Assembly: GCA_036345935.2 (NCBI GenBank)
Contig: JADWOT020000003.1
Location: 21,098,509 to 21,162,508 of the forward strand
Origin: Taenia hydatigena
Lineage: Eukaryota; Platyhelminthes; Cestoda; Cyclophyllidea; Taeniidae
DNA length: 64,000 bases
Direction: 5' to 3'
Shown here: piece after piece, positions 48,179 through 60,500 of the stretch
Numbering within the stretch: position 1 is the stretch's first letter
How the letters are laid out: the number at the start of each line of letters is the position of its first letter
Translations under genes and position numbers: made by a program
The notes under the pieces: model-generated
What the model was told of the DNA's origin: nothing
Databases searched by the model: none
What the model saw: only the letters and a program-made list of their open reading frames with translations

Positions 48179-51100
48179 GTACTCGCGATACTTTAATCTC
48201 TGTCAGTGTCTTGATTAAGCCCCTTTGGCTCTTGGTGTATCATTATTACCTACTCGACCTTTCATTCTTATGCTTTCAGGCGTTCCCCGAATTTGGGCTG
48301 TTGTTTTGTACGAATTAATACCTAACTGGTGTATCATGTAAAATGATCTTAACCTTAATTGTTGGTTCAACTACCTATTTGCCATTTTAAACGCACAATC
48401 ACGTCTTTCCTCGTGTGAACGCAAGCATCTAATATTTTGTTCCATTATGAGAAGTGTTTTATTAGCAAAAGTGTTCTGGTAGCAAAACTTCATGCTCTGT
48501 GATTCATGCGTTTGGGAGTATGGCGTTGTTTCGAAGATTTCCGATGGGTATTTGGGCATGCTTTATATTTAGGTTATCTGTACCATTTCCACTTAGTAGT
48601 TACTAGCACTGTAGCCCTTTTTAATGTATTTGGCATTAGGATTTTTAATGTCGGTCTTGATCTTGTATTTGGTCGGCTAGATCAAAGCCATTCCGTGGAT
48701 CATGGTCCCATCTTTTCATCTGTATTCAGTGGCTAATTAGACGCTTGAGGTTGTTTTTTTATTAAGTCATCTGTTTAGGCACGGCTTCTGCTAAGGACAG
48801 TCGCTCTATTTTTAAACGGTCCACGTCGGTTTTGCCCTGAGCCCTTGAACTTGAGTTGTCACAGTCAAACAAGTATGGATCGAAGTACGCACAGCTTATG
48901 GAAGGATGTTTTTCAAACCCTTTCTAGGCTCTAGAGACCCATTTCATCCCGATGATTGAACGTCTGGCCACTGCCGAATGGTTCACCAGCCGCATTTCTG
49001 CATGTGGTCTATATTCAGCCGTTTATAAGCGTGTCTCATCCCAGACTGCGACGGAGCTGCGAAATCAATTCCGTCAGCTCTGCAACGACGACACGCCCAT
49101 GGTGCGCCGCTCCGCCGCCATCAATCTCGGTGAAATGGCCGCCTGTCTGGATTTGGACACCCTCCGTTCTGAGTTCCTCCCCGTCCTGGCCAACATTATT
49201 CAGGTATGCCTCTCGTCCATTTGGTCGGCTGTCGATTGCTTCAATAAATGATCGTTCGTTTGTTTCCTTCCCTGCAGAAGGATGACCAGGACTCAGTGCG
49301 CCTGCTGGCTATCAACGCGTGTGTATCTTTTGCCGAGGCTTTGCCCACGGAGGACGCGCAGAAGTCTCTGCTGCCTTTAGTACGCGATGCGGCACAGGAC
49401 AAGTCCTGGCGTGTGCGCTATCAACTTGCCGATCGGCTTACTGATTTGCAGGCTGCCGTTGGCCCTGCTGTCACCAATGAGTTTCTTGTAGATGTTTATC
49501 AGGTGCGTATTTTATGAACATTTCATTATAAGCCTTATTAGATCGAGAACCTCTATTCAATACGTTTGTTCTGTAGCGTTTCGTGCAAATTGGGCTCATT
49601 GTAAGCTCAGAATTTGCAGTCAAGGTTGAACCAGCCCCATCCCTTGTTATCTTTTCATGAAGTGAATGCTATCCTGCTTAATCATAGCAGATTCTGGTTG
49701 AGAATGCTATTTCTTGGAATAGTTTGATGTTAACTTTTCGATATTCTTGTTGCAATTTCTCCTAATGAATTGGCACACTTTTCGAGTTCAATTCCAATTT
49801 GTATCTTACAGAAATGTATTACTACTGTTCCCTTTTGCTCTTTTGAGTACTGTTAAGTACAGGTTTTGGTTCGTCCTTTTGCTTTTCCTGCTTTTCTGGT
49901 CATCCTTCATTGTTTTTGAGTGGGTGAGATTAATCGAAATATCCATTTTCTTGCTGAAGGAGTACTCTCCTGTCGAGTGAAGTAAACAGCGAGGAAATGC
50001 AAATGTGTACTCACGCCACGCACGTGACACGAGGTATGAGTCGTGAATGAATGTGAAGGGGTTGGTTTTTGTGATCCTTATGACGTTTTTTTTATTGCTT
50101 AATTTGCAAGAAACGTAGGCCGCTGGCCGTAGCTATTCAAGGTAGCATAGGTGTGGCAGCAACATTCGGCTATCGTATCAGATGTTCACTCACTGATTTG
50201 CGTACATACACAACACATGCACCACACGTGGGTGACTGCACTCTCAGTAGCACATAACTTCGCTATCATTACACGACTGTGACTCCACTCTTCTCGCATT
50301 TCATCATTCCACTTTGTTAAACCGGCTTTCTTACTGAGTGGCAAAGCAATTGCGAATTCGCATGGTAGATCTAAATTGGCTATTTCCTGTGCCATTCTTA
50401 TTCCTTTCTCAATCCTTTTGAGTGTGTAAATCTCTTGAACTACTCTATACATGACCCCATTTAGTTTGGCGTTTGGCGTATCCATTATCTAGGCTTTTTG
50501 GATATGCAACGCCGGATCAAGGTAATATGGTAGCGCAGCGCCCATTGGCATGAATGGATATGCACTCATGTGCGATTGTATTCACTCGGAACCCACTGCA
50601 AATCCTCCGTTAATTTAACCTTCTGATGTACACTAATGGAGTTGGGTGATTACCCTCTCAGCGTAGGCGGCACGGGTTCTTTCTTCATAGTCTGCAACCT
50701 ATTTGGAATGGACCGTGTTCCCATGCATTCAAATTTCTCTATCGGGAGCCTTGTTCGCGCAACTACGGCCACTTTTGCCGTTACTTTTGTTGTCTTTTTT
50801 CAGTGCTGAGATAGGTAAAGAATTCGGCAATGCAAAGTATTTCTCCTAAGTCTTTTATTTATCTTCATTTATGCACATCTGAATGTGTGTGATTAATTCT
50901 GTTCTCCACTATCGTCACCATGTTTGGATCACTGTGCACTTTAGAAGCCTTCTGTTTTGAGGTCGTCAATTTTTATCCCAGTTTGCGTGGGAGGATCCTT
51001 TACATTCATTTTCTGTGAATTGGGCTTATTGCTAGGAGTTCCCCCTTTCGTGCACCTACGATCGAGTTTTATCTATTAATGCATTCCTAACCTTGAAATA

Positions 51101-54100
51101 AATTGGAAAATTCAAGAGGATGGGCACGTATAGTTATGTGCATTTAATCCCGGAATCTACTGTATTTCCGTTTAGTTAATAGTTAAGTCGCTGTTTCCTC
51201 AGATTGTAATTGAAAGAGTACCTTGTGCGAATTCTTGATTTTTGTTTCATTCTGCGATCTCTTCTTTTTGTTGGGACGTTTTCCATATTAGCCTTAATGG
51301 AAGTAGAATTATCAATAAAAATATTTGAGACATCTTGGTTGATTTACCCATGACCCGAATCGTGTGAATCAGTGTAACCTCTCCTCCGCTCAAGTCAAAG
51401 CAAAGCAAGCACATTGTCGTCTGAAGTGCACCCATGTGCTCACGTGATTCCGTGCACGAGCGCTAGCATTCACTGTATCAACTACCCTTTTATTTCACTG
51501 CCAGATTCTCCTCAAGGACGCTGAAGGCGAAGTACGTGCAGCGGCAGCGGGCAAGTTGAAGGTCTTTGCAACGGCGCTGGCGCCTGCGGAGGCGCGTGAG
51601 TCTATCATCATGAAGACGCTCCTGCCTATAGTGCGCGAGATGGTAAGCGAGACGAACATGCAGGTGAAGACCGCTCTGGCCGGTGTCATCATGGCGCTGG
51701 CGCCGCTCCTTGGCAAGGAGAACACTATCGAACATCTCTTGCCCATGTTCTTAGTCCAACTCAAGGATGAAAATCCAGATGTGAGTTTTGAAATGGCTCT
51801 TTAATCCATATAGGCTGGGTAACTACCGAGTTCGTTTTTTTATTTTAATCGCATAGCTTAAATAGGTAACGTTGTTGAGCTGATCCAGCAAAAAAATTCT
51901 GTTGCAGGCTCCAGTCTTGCCCCGTCCAGTTGTTTTCTTTTCAAAGGACTAGTGCGACAAGCTTAAACAGACCTTTGAGGCTAGCGGCAATCCTCCCTAG
52001 GGTGATGCCGGCTGCTGAGGTTGAAGGAAACACTCACTCTAAGCACTTGGAGAATTTAAATGCAGGTTTCAAGCCTAACCTCAGGCTAACCCTCATTAAC
52101 TACCATAATTCTTAAGTGTATTATAAGTTACAGGATGTCTGCGTATGCAAAATCTAGGTAGGCATTGCCAGTGGACATATTTTCAAAATGATTGACAGTT
52201 ATTTTCTATGAGAAAGTAAGCGAAAGAAGGATGAGTTGAGGTTGTAGACTCCTTTAAACAAATCCAGTAGCTGCCTGATGGTTTGACCTATTTATGTGAA
52301 AGTTAAAGGAAACAAATGCTTAACAGTGGGTAACCGCCTTGAGAACAGGATGACTGTTGTCAAGTAGGAATGCGAAACATCCACCAACTTCTTTCCGCTT
52401 GATTCGTGCGTCATGCTGTCATGTCTTGGGGATAACTTGATACTCGGAATCAGTGATGTCAGAGTTTGTGCAGGTAATGCTTATAACTTTCGTGACTTTA
52501 CCAGGCCGTATGAAAATTACCTGGGCCACACGATGCAAACACTTTCTGTGCTTTTGCTTTCACTAGCCTTGAAATTTTGTACTTTGGCAGAACCATTGTT
52601 GTCGGAAGCGAAAGTTACGCCACCGTAATTTGCTCTGGTCCGGTATAGACGCTTACACTCAATTTTCATTCATAAAAACGTAACGAATTCGTCGCGGCAT
52701 TTCCATTAAACTGAGTTCCGCTATCGCGTTCTCGAGTTAGCAACATTTAACTTATTTCAATGCCAATAAAGGTGAACGTATTTATTTACATGTCCGAAAG
52801 AAACACTTAGCTGGATTAGGTGGGCATCAATTTTCCGCTGGGTAGTTTATATCCCTTGCTAATCATTGCTGCGATCTCCGCTAATCGTGTCGAAAATCTG
52901 TACTTCTCTGGAGCCTGTCACAGTGTTGAGGTGTTATACAATTTTCCGCCCATGCGTTTTTTCACACCCCAGCTTTATTCCGCCAAAAAGGCCGTTTTGA
53001 AACTTCTTGGCCTGATGGGATTTCGTTTGCTTTTGAATGTCCAAATCTCGTTTTCTGGTGTACGGGGAGGTTTCTTTTCTTGCATTTGCCACTCACTTCA
53101 TGACACTTTAATCCTTGACCGGATTTGCAAGTGACATCCCGCAACCACTTTTTGGGGAAGTCGCTGTGATTGATCATGCTTTGATTCACAAGGCAACGGA
53201 AATGTTGTTCCTTAGTCTGGGGTCATGCCAACGTCACTGCTACCATTGTTGGCCCTGGATGCGGCCTTCATTGTTCAAAGGGGCTGCTAAACATAAAATC
53301 GTGATTCGAGCTGCATAACTCACGTTGGTCGTCCAATTTGATTGGTTTGCCTTGGGTGTCAACCATAAATGTCATTTGTTGGTCCTTACTGATTCCCTTT
53401 GTATAGGCATAAGGGAGGGGGCGCTGGATTTTATTGAAAAGGTTGTTAGTTGTCCCTTGTTCCCATCGTTTTCTACCGTTTACTGATTTAAATTTGTGTC
53501 GGAATGTGGTCTCTGATGTGCACTTAATACAACCTGATGAGGATGTAATTTTTGCATCTTTTGTCGCCTCTCTCAAGGCAACGTGCTTCGTAGAACCGGC
53601 TTTGTGGCTGACTGATGTCGACAAGTCAGTGTGCTCTGGGCGTGTTCCAGTCAAGTCTGATATGTAACGTCGAGTGGCTTTCAAGGACTTAAAGTCAGTA
53701 TATTTGCGCCGCCATTTTCGGTGCATCTATTTATCATTCACCGACAAGTGATGTGTTTCAGATGTACAAACTGGAAATCCATTTCGTTTTTTTGCTGCAA
53801 CTTGTTGGAATAATTCTCTTCATGGAACCGGTTCTGACAGCTGTCTCGTATAGCTAACTGATACCAACCTGTGAGTGTGGACGCTATTTTAGGTGCGTCT
53901 GAACATAATTTCGAACTTGGAGTGCGTGAATCAGGTGATGGGCATCACCCAATTGAGCCAGTCCCTGCTACCCGCCATTGTGGAGTTGGCGGAAGACTCC
54001 AAGTGGCGCGTGCGTCTCGCCATCATTGAGTACATGCCCCTGCTCGCTAGCCAGCTGGGTATCCAGTGTTTCAACGAACAACTTACCAACCTCTCTCTCA

Positions 54101-55705
54101 ACTGGCTTGTCGACCATGTCTACGCAGTGCGCGAGGCTGCGGTTTCCAATCTACGTAATCTCATGAACAAATTTGGTATTGAGTGGGCTAGCTCACAGAT
54201 TGTTCCGAAGGTAGGATCGCCTTCTCTCATTAATTGTGATTTTTCGCTTCTGGGTATTCTTCTGTTGGGTTCCAGAATTTTTGATCTCAGCTTGCTTTCT
54301 GCTTACGATTGCGCGATTTAAACTCCTCCCCCAGGGTGTGTGATTCTTTCTCTATGGATGATTTTGATGGGAAGCTCTTCTGGAGTTCCTGGAGGGCTAT
54401 CACTAAATATTGGACTGCCTTTTCATTTATTTTGGAATCGTTTACTTTTAATTCATTTGTTCAGCTCAGTCTATCCGCTCACACATTTTTATCCAGTTGC
54501 GACTCAATCTCAGTTGCATTATCCATCCAGCCATTATTCCCTCTCCATTTATTCAGCATTACATCTTTAAATAGTGATTCTCCTTTAAAAAATGTCTAAG
54601 CAAACTACCTGGCCAAAACTCATTGTTAATCTGGCTCAAAAACCGATATTTGAAATAGCCATTGGGATATGGCTTCAAATAAATAATTTAGGAGCTCTCT
54701 ATGAAATCAACGACATACATTAGCAGCCATTGTTTTAAATCAGTGGTTAGGAAATATTTAGTCTCGCAACTCCATCAAGAAGACTGTATAGGTTTTTTCC
54801 TTCCGTAAATTTACCGAAAACTGCACGGTACCCGTTGAATGCTATAGTGTATTATTTTTTCTTTCAGCTGATCCAGTTGGCGAACGATCCAAACTACCTG
54901 CATCGAATGATCTGTCTGGCGGCGTTGCGTGAGCTAGGAGAGGCGGAAATTTGCCATCCAGAAATGTTGCCCAAGAGCCTCCTGCCGACCATCGCCCAAC
55001 TCAGTACCGACGCCGTTCCCAATGTCCGGTTCAAAGTAAGTGTCTCCTCCGTGCTCCTGGCAGCAGCTGAATCATCTCCCCTTGGTGACTCATCCGCACC
55101 AGTCTGTTTAGCCACCATTTTAAAAGGAAAATAACCTTGATATACTGCACTGCCTTTTTATGTTTTTAACGCTGTAGCGATTAGTTTTTGTCCACATTTT
55201 TCTGAACTCAGCCTGCACTTTATTGACACGGGTATTTGAACTTTTCGCTGTAAGTCGAGTATGCTGGCATTCCGCAATTGATTCGCGTTTCTTCCGCGTC
55301 GTATGGCGCATTAAGGTCTTTCGACGTCATTAGTCAGTTACACGGTCCCTAACCAATGTGACTTGGCGTCGTGTGCGCGCTCTGTGCTTTAAAACTGTTT
55401 CACCTGCCGACTGGACTAACGGTATTAGTTGAAAGACTTGATTATTTGATCATTCTCATCCACCCGGAGAGCTAGCCAAAGGCCTACTTTCTGATGCTAA
55501 ATCTACCCATTTTGTGTACACTCGCCTTACTGCCGTTTTGCACTAGGTTGCTCAAGTGTTGGGCAAGCTGGCACCCTTTCTGGACAGCAATTCGATGCAG
55601 AACTATGTTAAACCGACGTTGGAGAAGTTGGGTACTGACTCTGACGCAGACGTCATCTTCTACGCCAAGGAGGCCTACGAATCACTAGCTGTCACTGCGC
55701 GATGA
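47810..55705 (+). CDS. PPP2R1A: Protein phosphatase 2A 65-kDa scaffold subunit A (PR65), complete, 7 exons
   Basis: Scaffold of the PP2A holoenzyme: its HEAT repeats hold the catalytic C subunit and one of several regulatory B subunits, in cytosol and nucleus. Exons: 47810-48178, 48928-49203, 49278-49502, 51505-51780, 53893-54210, 54868-55035, 55547-55705. All introns are phase 0 with GT-AG ends (749, 74, 2002, 2112, 657, 511 nt); the joined frame is 1791 nt and 596 aa, against 589 in human. Diagnostic stretches shared with animal PR65: [101 protein letters not shown] and DPNYLHRM. Repeats 11-13, the C-subunit side, are the best conserved; the last exon is more divergent. No paralogue is in the window. 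An opposite-strand frame sits in intron 4. Confidence 0.97.
48928..49203 (+). CDS. PPP2R1A: PP2A scaffold exon 2
   Basis: Residues 124-215. I place the start after CCCTTTCTAG so that it begins [14 protein letters not shown]; a nearer AG at 48933 would lose conserved residues. Contains [12 protein letters not shown] and [11 protein letters not shown]. Confidence 0.9.
49278..49502 (+). CDS. PPP2R1A: PP2A scaffold exon 3
   Basis: Residues 216-290, [20 protein letters not shown] to VDVYQ, with [14 protein letters not shown]. It is separated from exon 2 by only 74 nt, one of the short-intron size classes I recall for tapeworms. Confidence 0.95.
51505..51780 (+). CDS. PPP2R1A: PP2A scaffold exon 4
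   Basis: Residues 291-382, [19 protein letters not shown] to LKDENPD, with [14 protein letters not shown]. Local GC content is much higher than in the flanking introns. Confidence 0.95.
53268..53726 (-). CDS. Possible nested gene: 152-aa basic protein in PP2A scaffold intron 4, opposite strand
   Basis: A single uninterrupted frame from ATG (53726) to TGA (53268), with ordinary codon and amino-acid usage: rich in Lys, Arg, Thr and Ser, and with spread-out aromatics. It starts [13 protein letters not shown] and ends [12 protein letters not shown]. No signal peptide, membrane segment or domain that I recognise. An AG (AATGATAAATAG) sits immediately before the ATG, so it might instead be an exon with more sequence upstream. 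In the same frame, after two TGA codons, a further 75 codons (53189-52962) are open and similarly Lys-rich. Function unknown; a chance frame is possible. Confidence 0.4.
   Translation of the reverse strand: MHRKWRRKYTDFKSLKATRRYISDLTGTRPEHTDLSTSVSHKAGSTKHVALREATKDAKITSSSGCIKCTSETTFRHKFKSVNGRKRWEQGTTNNLFNKIQRPLPYAYTKGISKDQQMTFMVDTQGKPIKLDDQRELCSSNHDFMFSSPFEQ
53893..54210 (+). CDS. PPP2R1A: PP2A scaffold exon 5
   Basis: Residues 383-488, [17 protein letters not shown] to SSQIVPK. This is the best conserved exon, near-identical to animal PR65 through [13 protein letters not shown] and [16 protein letters not shown]; it corresponds to the repeats that bind the catalytic subunit. Confidence 0.97.
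54868..55035 (+). CDS. PPP2R1A: PP2A scaffold exon 6
   Basis: Residues 489-544, [20 protein letters not shown] to DAVPNVRFK. Acceptor TTTTTTCTTTCAG, donor [14 protein letters not shown] and PNVRF are conserved with human; the helix between is divergent. Confidence 0.95.
55547..55705 (+). CDS. PPP2R1A: PP2A scaffold exon 7
   Basis: Residues 545-596, [18 protein letters not shown] to ESLAVTAR then TGA. Corresponds to the last HEAT repeat. The C-terminus is a few residues longer than the vertebrate ending. Confidence 0.95.
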   Translation, partial: VAQVLGKLAPFLDSNSMQNYVKPTLEKLGTDSDADVIFYAKEAYESLAVTAR

Positions 55706-57173
55706 TTGGTTCCTGTTACTACCGCCGCCACCGCGCACTTTTCCACAGATTGTCGATCCTATTGCCCCACCTCTCCCTATGCCGCTGCGTCCGTCATCGA
55801 TTCTCCCATTTTTATCAGACTCGTCAGCGCATACACGCACATAAACACAGCTACACCTCTTTACATTTTCCCCCCTTCGTCTGCTGCTTGAATATTTATA
55901 CACTCGTGTTTGAGCTAAGGCGTGTACTCGTGCACATTTAGGACTTCTCTGCTTCCACCCTCTTGTCCCTCTCCCCCTGTCGGTTTTTTTACGGAGTAAA
56001 ATGTGTGCGTTCCACGCCCTTTCCTCTTTGTCTTCTCTTGATCTCCCCCTTTTCACCTTCACTTCCCGGCTGATGACCCGACTGCCTCTGTACGTCTATT
56101 TATAAAACGAAGCAGACTAAACGAGGGCTGTAAATTTCATTCTGCTGTCAGTGTACTCGGGGAGTGGTGAGGTGAGAAGGTTCGGTGAAGAGGCGGCGCG
56201 GAGAGGTTGATTGCTCCATTTCCCTCTCTACAGCTTCCTTTTCTGCTATTTCTGGTCCTCCTTTCCGTACTCCCCTCCTCTACCTTGGCTACTTCCCAAG
56301 TCTAACTTCATTTCTAGCACTGTTTCATGATTGATGTTGATAAGAAGTGCCGATAGAAGCCATTACCTTTTCAGGGCGCCTTTTGGGAGCACCAGATTTG
56401 GAGTGCTGTTTGCAAGGCTTGGAGTTTGTGCGATGAATGTGCAGCTAAGTTCGATCGAGAAAACGTGGGAGCAACACGCTGATGGTATCAGTTGTGATGA
56501 CCTGGTAGATGTCTCTGCAAATCGCTCGAACTTCCACTCGCAACTCCGCGTTCTTGTCACATTTTTACGTGGCGACGGTACTCTGCACGAAAGTACCCTA
56601 TCGGAGGTGTAAACGACGAAATGGACGCAAATGTGTCTCCACTGGGTGGAGCTGTGGCGATATTTTTTGCTATTGTTGCTACGATCGGAGCTTTGATGAA
56701 GATGTGATCCGACAATTGATGATGAATTCGTTGGCTTTCTTTTCGTTTATCTTAAAAGGTAAATTGTAAGTCTTCTACTCGGGATTTTAGTTAGCATATT
56801 GCCTACTAATCACTCTGCCGAGCCCAACTTACATGCGCATTCATCGGGCCTTTGTGTTAGTGATGTTAATGTTAGTGTTAATGATGGGCCACACCACACC
56901 CGTTGATCAGCACGAGCTAAGTTGGAGTCATACTGATAGTGACAATCAGCACTACTAGTGATTACAATCAGCACTTTTTATTGGCATAGGTAATGATTAC
57001 ATGGGTCACAATCCAACGATGATTTATGGGAAATCACGTAGTCTGCAGTTTCTCTATCTTTCGCATGGAGACACAGGGGGCTACAAATCGTTCATTGCAT
57101 CGCCTTCATCATCAACATGCAATTAATCACTCACAAAAAAGCCAAATTTGACAGAGGAGAGAATAGTTCCCAA
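55706..57173. other. Convergent 3' region between PP2A scaffold gene and an unrecognised gene
   Basis: The first 600 bp are pyrimidine-rich on the plus strand and should be the 3' untranslated region of the PP2A scaffold gene; a TATAAA at 56101-56106 is a possible variant polyadenylation signal, and no AATAAA is near. At 56862-56886 there is a short GTTAATGTTAGTG tandem-like repeat. The long minus-strand frame at 55685-56062 is only the complement of the pyrimidine-rich DNA. Confidence 0.5.
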
Positions 57174-57595
57174 TCAAAGAGCCTCGAAAACGTCCACTCG
57201 GCGCTTTGTGTTGCCACGACGGATCTTGCGGATGGTGTCGAACTTATCCGCTGGCACTATGGGTGTCTCTTCCTCCGTCCCAACGCTGGAGTCAGTGTCA
57301 GCGGCAGCGGGGATGCTGGCGGTGTGGCCGTTTCTCCCTTCACTACAATGTTGATAGCGTTGTTGCGGTTCCTGCAATTGCTGCTTAGGTTGCAGCTCTC
57401 GATGCAGCTTCCGCAGTTTTGCCTGTAGTTTGGGATCTCGACTTATCGCCGACTGCCGAAGCTCTTCAGAACGCAGGTTCTCAACTACGGCTGGAGGGAA
57501 TTCAACCTCTGGAATGAGGGAATTCATGGCGTGAAATGAGTCGATGTGACTACCGCCTAATGACAACTTATGAGTTTGACTCATTTGATCGCTAC
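57174..57595 (-). CDS. Unrecognised gene: last exon
   Basis: Joins the Ser/Pro exon in phase 1 (AAAG then GTAGCGATC). Encodes GSDQMSQTHKLSLGG, IPEVEFPPAVVENLRSEELR, a Lys/Arg/Leu helix, a Gln-rich stretch and a basic end FDTIRKIRRGNTKRRVDVFE. 140 residues without a recognised domain. Confidence 0.6.
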
Positions 57596-60500
57596 CTGCT
57601 TTCGTGATACTGTTGGGTTAATTGGTTGTCCAGACAAAAATTACGGTCGCGCAACAATTCCATATTTTTTAATTCTACTAATGATTGAACCTTAGAGGTT
57701 AAAGTTGGCACTGCTCAATGAAGTGTTAAATTTATTTTGCGAAATCAGGTTTCAGGTCTACCAACAAGTCGTGGATTTGGTTTATTTGCATTCATTGAAT
57801 TCGCTGACTAATTATCTCTTCATAAATCGACCTCGGTTGTTCACCAACTAAAGGTAGAAATAATTTATTCCGCTGAACAAATGAGAGACTGATAATAGTC
57901 TCTGCAGCCGGAGGAAACTTTGTGGTGTTGATTTAATTGGCTTATATTTAACTGTTCGACACTGTACCTTGAATTCACATTAGACTCTGATCATGCCAGT
58001 TCGCACAAGTACTCAAAAAACTTCTTTTTGAAAGGACACTCTGTCGTAACACCTTGGGATCTTAATATTTGGTGATGTTTAGGTAATGGCGGATCAAGGG
58101 TCGGTGCAAGTAAAAAAATTACGAATGAATGCCTAAATTAATATTGACACTACGGTGGGGAGAATTCCAACCCTTCAAAAGCAAAAAAACCTCTTTGCTC
58201 AAGAGTGATGATCACTTTCAGCGCATTTAAAAGTGAAGCAGAACTATGAAAAGTTAAGTAAAAGTCCACATTGATGTCCAAATAGAGAGTGAACTCTATC
58301 CTCTGAGCTTTCATCCATTCAGACAGCACATTAAACTGCCGCCCAATAGATATGGTCCAGAAAACTGCAAAAATACGGCAGAATCGAATAAGCACACGAA
58401 AATGAGACAGAAGATATGAAGACTTGGGTGCAGAAAAAACACGAAAAATATAGCAATTGGGTAGTTTCATTCAATGGCGATCTCTGAGGTTTATTTGGTA
58501 TTCAAAACATTAATTTCTGGCTGTAGTCATTTCCTGACTTTACTACTACACTGGAATCGGTAAAGCGATCGGTAGCTCGTGCCTTAATGGTCTTTGGGCT
58601 CCAGCAATTTATCTTAGTTTGAAACGAATGCCACATTTAATAACTATCACTCTTAGAGGTGTCTTAACCTCTGAAATGCAAGGACTTCGTTTCTTAATCG
58701 TTCAATGTAAAAGTTCAACGTTGACGCTGATTCCTGAATTTCAAATTCAGAGAATGGTATGCTTTGAGGGACCGGTAGATCTCATTTATGCCATTGTAAT
58801 TATCAAAGACGCCTCTTTTGTAGTCTAACAGAGTGTCGTAAAAAATATAAAAAGTAAACATAAAGCTAAAGCAAATGGCAAAGAACTCATCGCTTGAGAT
58901 GATTTACGCTGGGGTGGTTTCACACCCTTACCCAGAAGCACCTAATCCAAGTCCCACTCTTAATAAGCAGTAGTTTTACTTTGAGACGCCACACATCCTA
59001 GACTTGAAAGTTGCTACCAACTATTCCTCGAATTTATTTTAGCAGATGGCTTTTTAGTGCACCACTTCCGCATAAAAGTACATGAGTAGATAGGTTCAAC
59101 AAGATTGAGCATAGTACTCCAAATATCAGTAATTTGTGGTTTTCCAGGACCAGTGAAGTCAGATGTGATTGTGGCTTCCTTCCTTGATCCATTTTTAGCC
59201 TAACCAATGAAGATTGTTTTGCCATTGAAACATAGGGGATGGGAACACGTTTGACATAAGTATTTCGCATATACGGTTCCGCGATTCTTTTGTTTGAACC
59301 TGATGTTACAAACCCGTGCCATATGTTCCCCATCATTTTACGACGAATAATTGTACTAAATCCCGTCCATTAGTCTCCAGGTGATAGTTACATTGGCTAA
59401 AATACCAGTGTAAGTCGGTGCCGCATTCGAACAACAAAACACACGACGTTGTGGTCGATTTTCCTCCACTAATCACGGAAACCGCCCACACTATCCATGA
59501 TTATACAAGCTCTTCGTAATCGTGAGTTGCTTTCTTGAAAAAAACTATTCGACTGGTCGTCTGGGTGCAATATGCCCAAAAGAACAAATCCGTGTTCAGA
59601 CGACTTCAAATGATCGTGCCACTGACATTAATTTATTCGTTTTCGTGTTTACTTGTTTTACATAAGTAGCAGCTCCGGGTACACTTGAGCTTAACTATTG
59701 CAAGTGTTTTCAGATTATTTTGCATTCCCTCCATGTTACAAATATGCCTTAACTCTGAAAGCTCATAGCAACTGCTCCAAGTACAACTCTCATTAACTCA
59801 TTTGACGCTCCTGCCAAACGGCAGCCGAAGCCCGCAAGCCCGCCGAATCCGGTTTCTGAAATTCATTTATCTACGAAATCCCTCGTATTCCAGGTGGTTG
59901 CGTTTCCACGGCGACGCAACCAATGATTTCCGGTCAGAAGAATACAAGAGGAATTTATATAAGGAACTAAATTCGCTATTGTATTATTCAAGCATTAGTG
60001 GCCGTGGGCAAGTAGCCTTTCTCTTCGGAAATCACTTTTAAGACAGAACCGTGGTTTTAGATTAATAACCTTGGGAATTATGGTCAGGAAGAATTTGATG
60101 TCGCAGACTTAATAAAGCTGACCATAAAAATGCATGTGTATCAATTTTAGCTCTCAACAACCATAGCATCGACGTGACAAATATGCAACTTCTGACCCCA
60201 ATTCTCGATATTAAGCTTAAAGATTCATTGCTTTTATCCAAACCTGTTGTTTGAATCGGTCAGGAAGTACAAAATATATTTAAAAACAGAAGTTACGACA
60301 TGTGTCTTGTGGGTTTGATTACTTTCGGTTTACAGTAATCTTGATTTGTATACGTTTTCGCTTGTTATTGCGCCACATTACAAGATAGGCGGATCCAACG
60401 GAATATACAAGTGTGTATATGATTTAGTTATCCCGAAAATCAGACGCAAAAGCTAACCATTAAATTGGGAGGAGAAAGCATCAGAGACCGATAAAGCGAT

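Noticed and set aside
55685..56062. 125-codon minus-strand frame rich in Arg and Ser
   Set aside because: It is the complement of the pyrimidine-rich 3' region of the PP2A scaffold gene; composition explains the frame.
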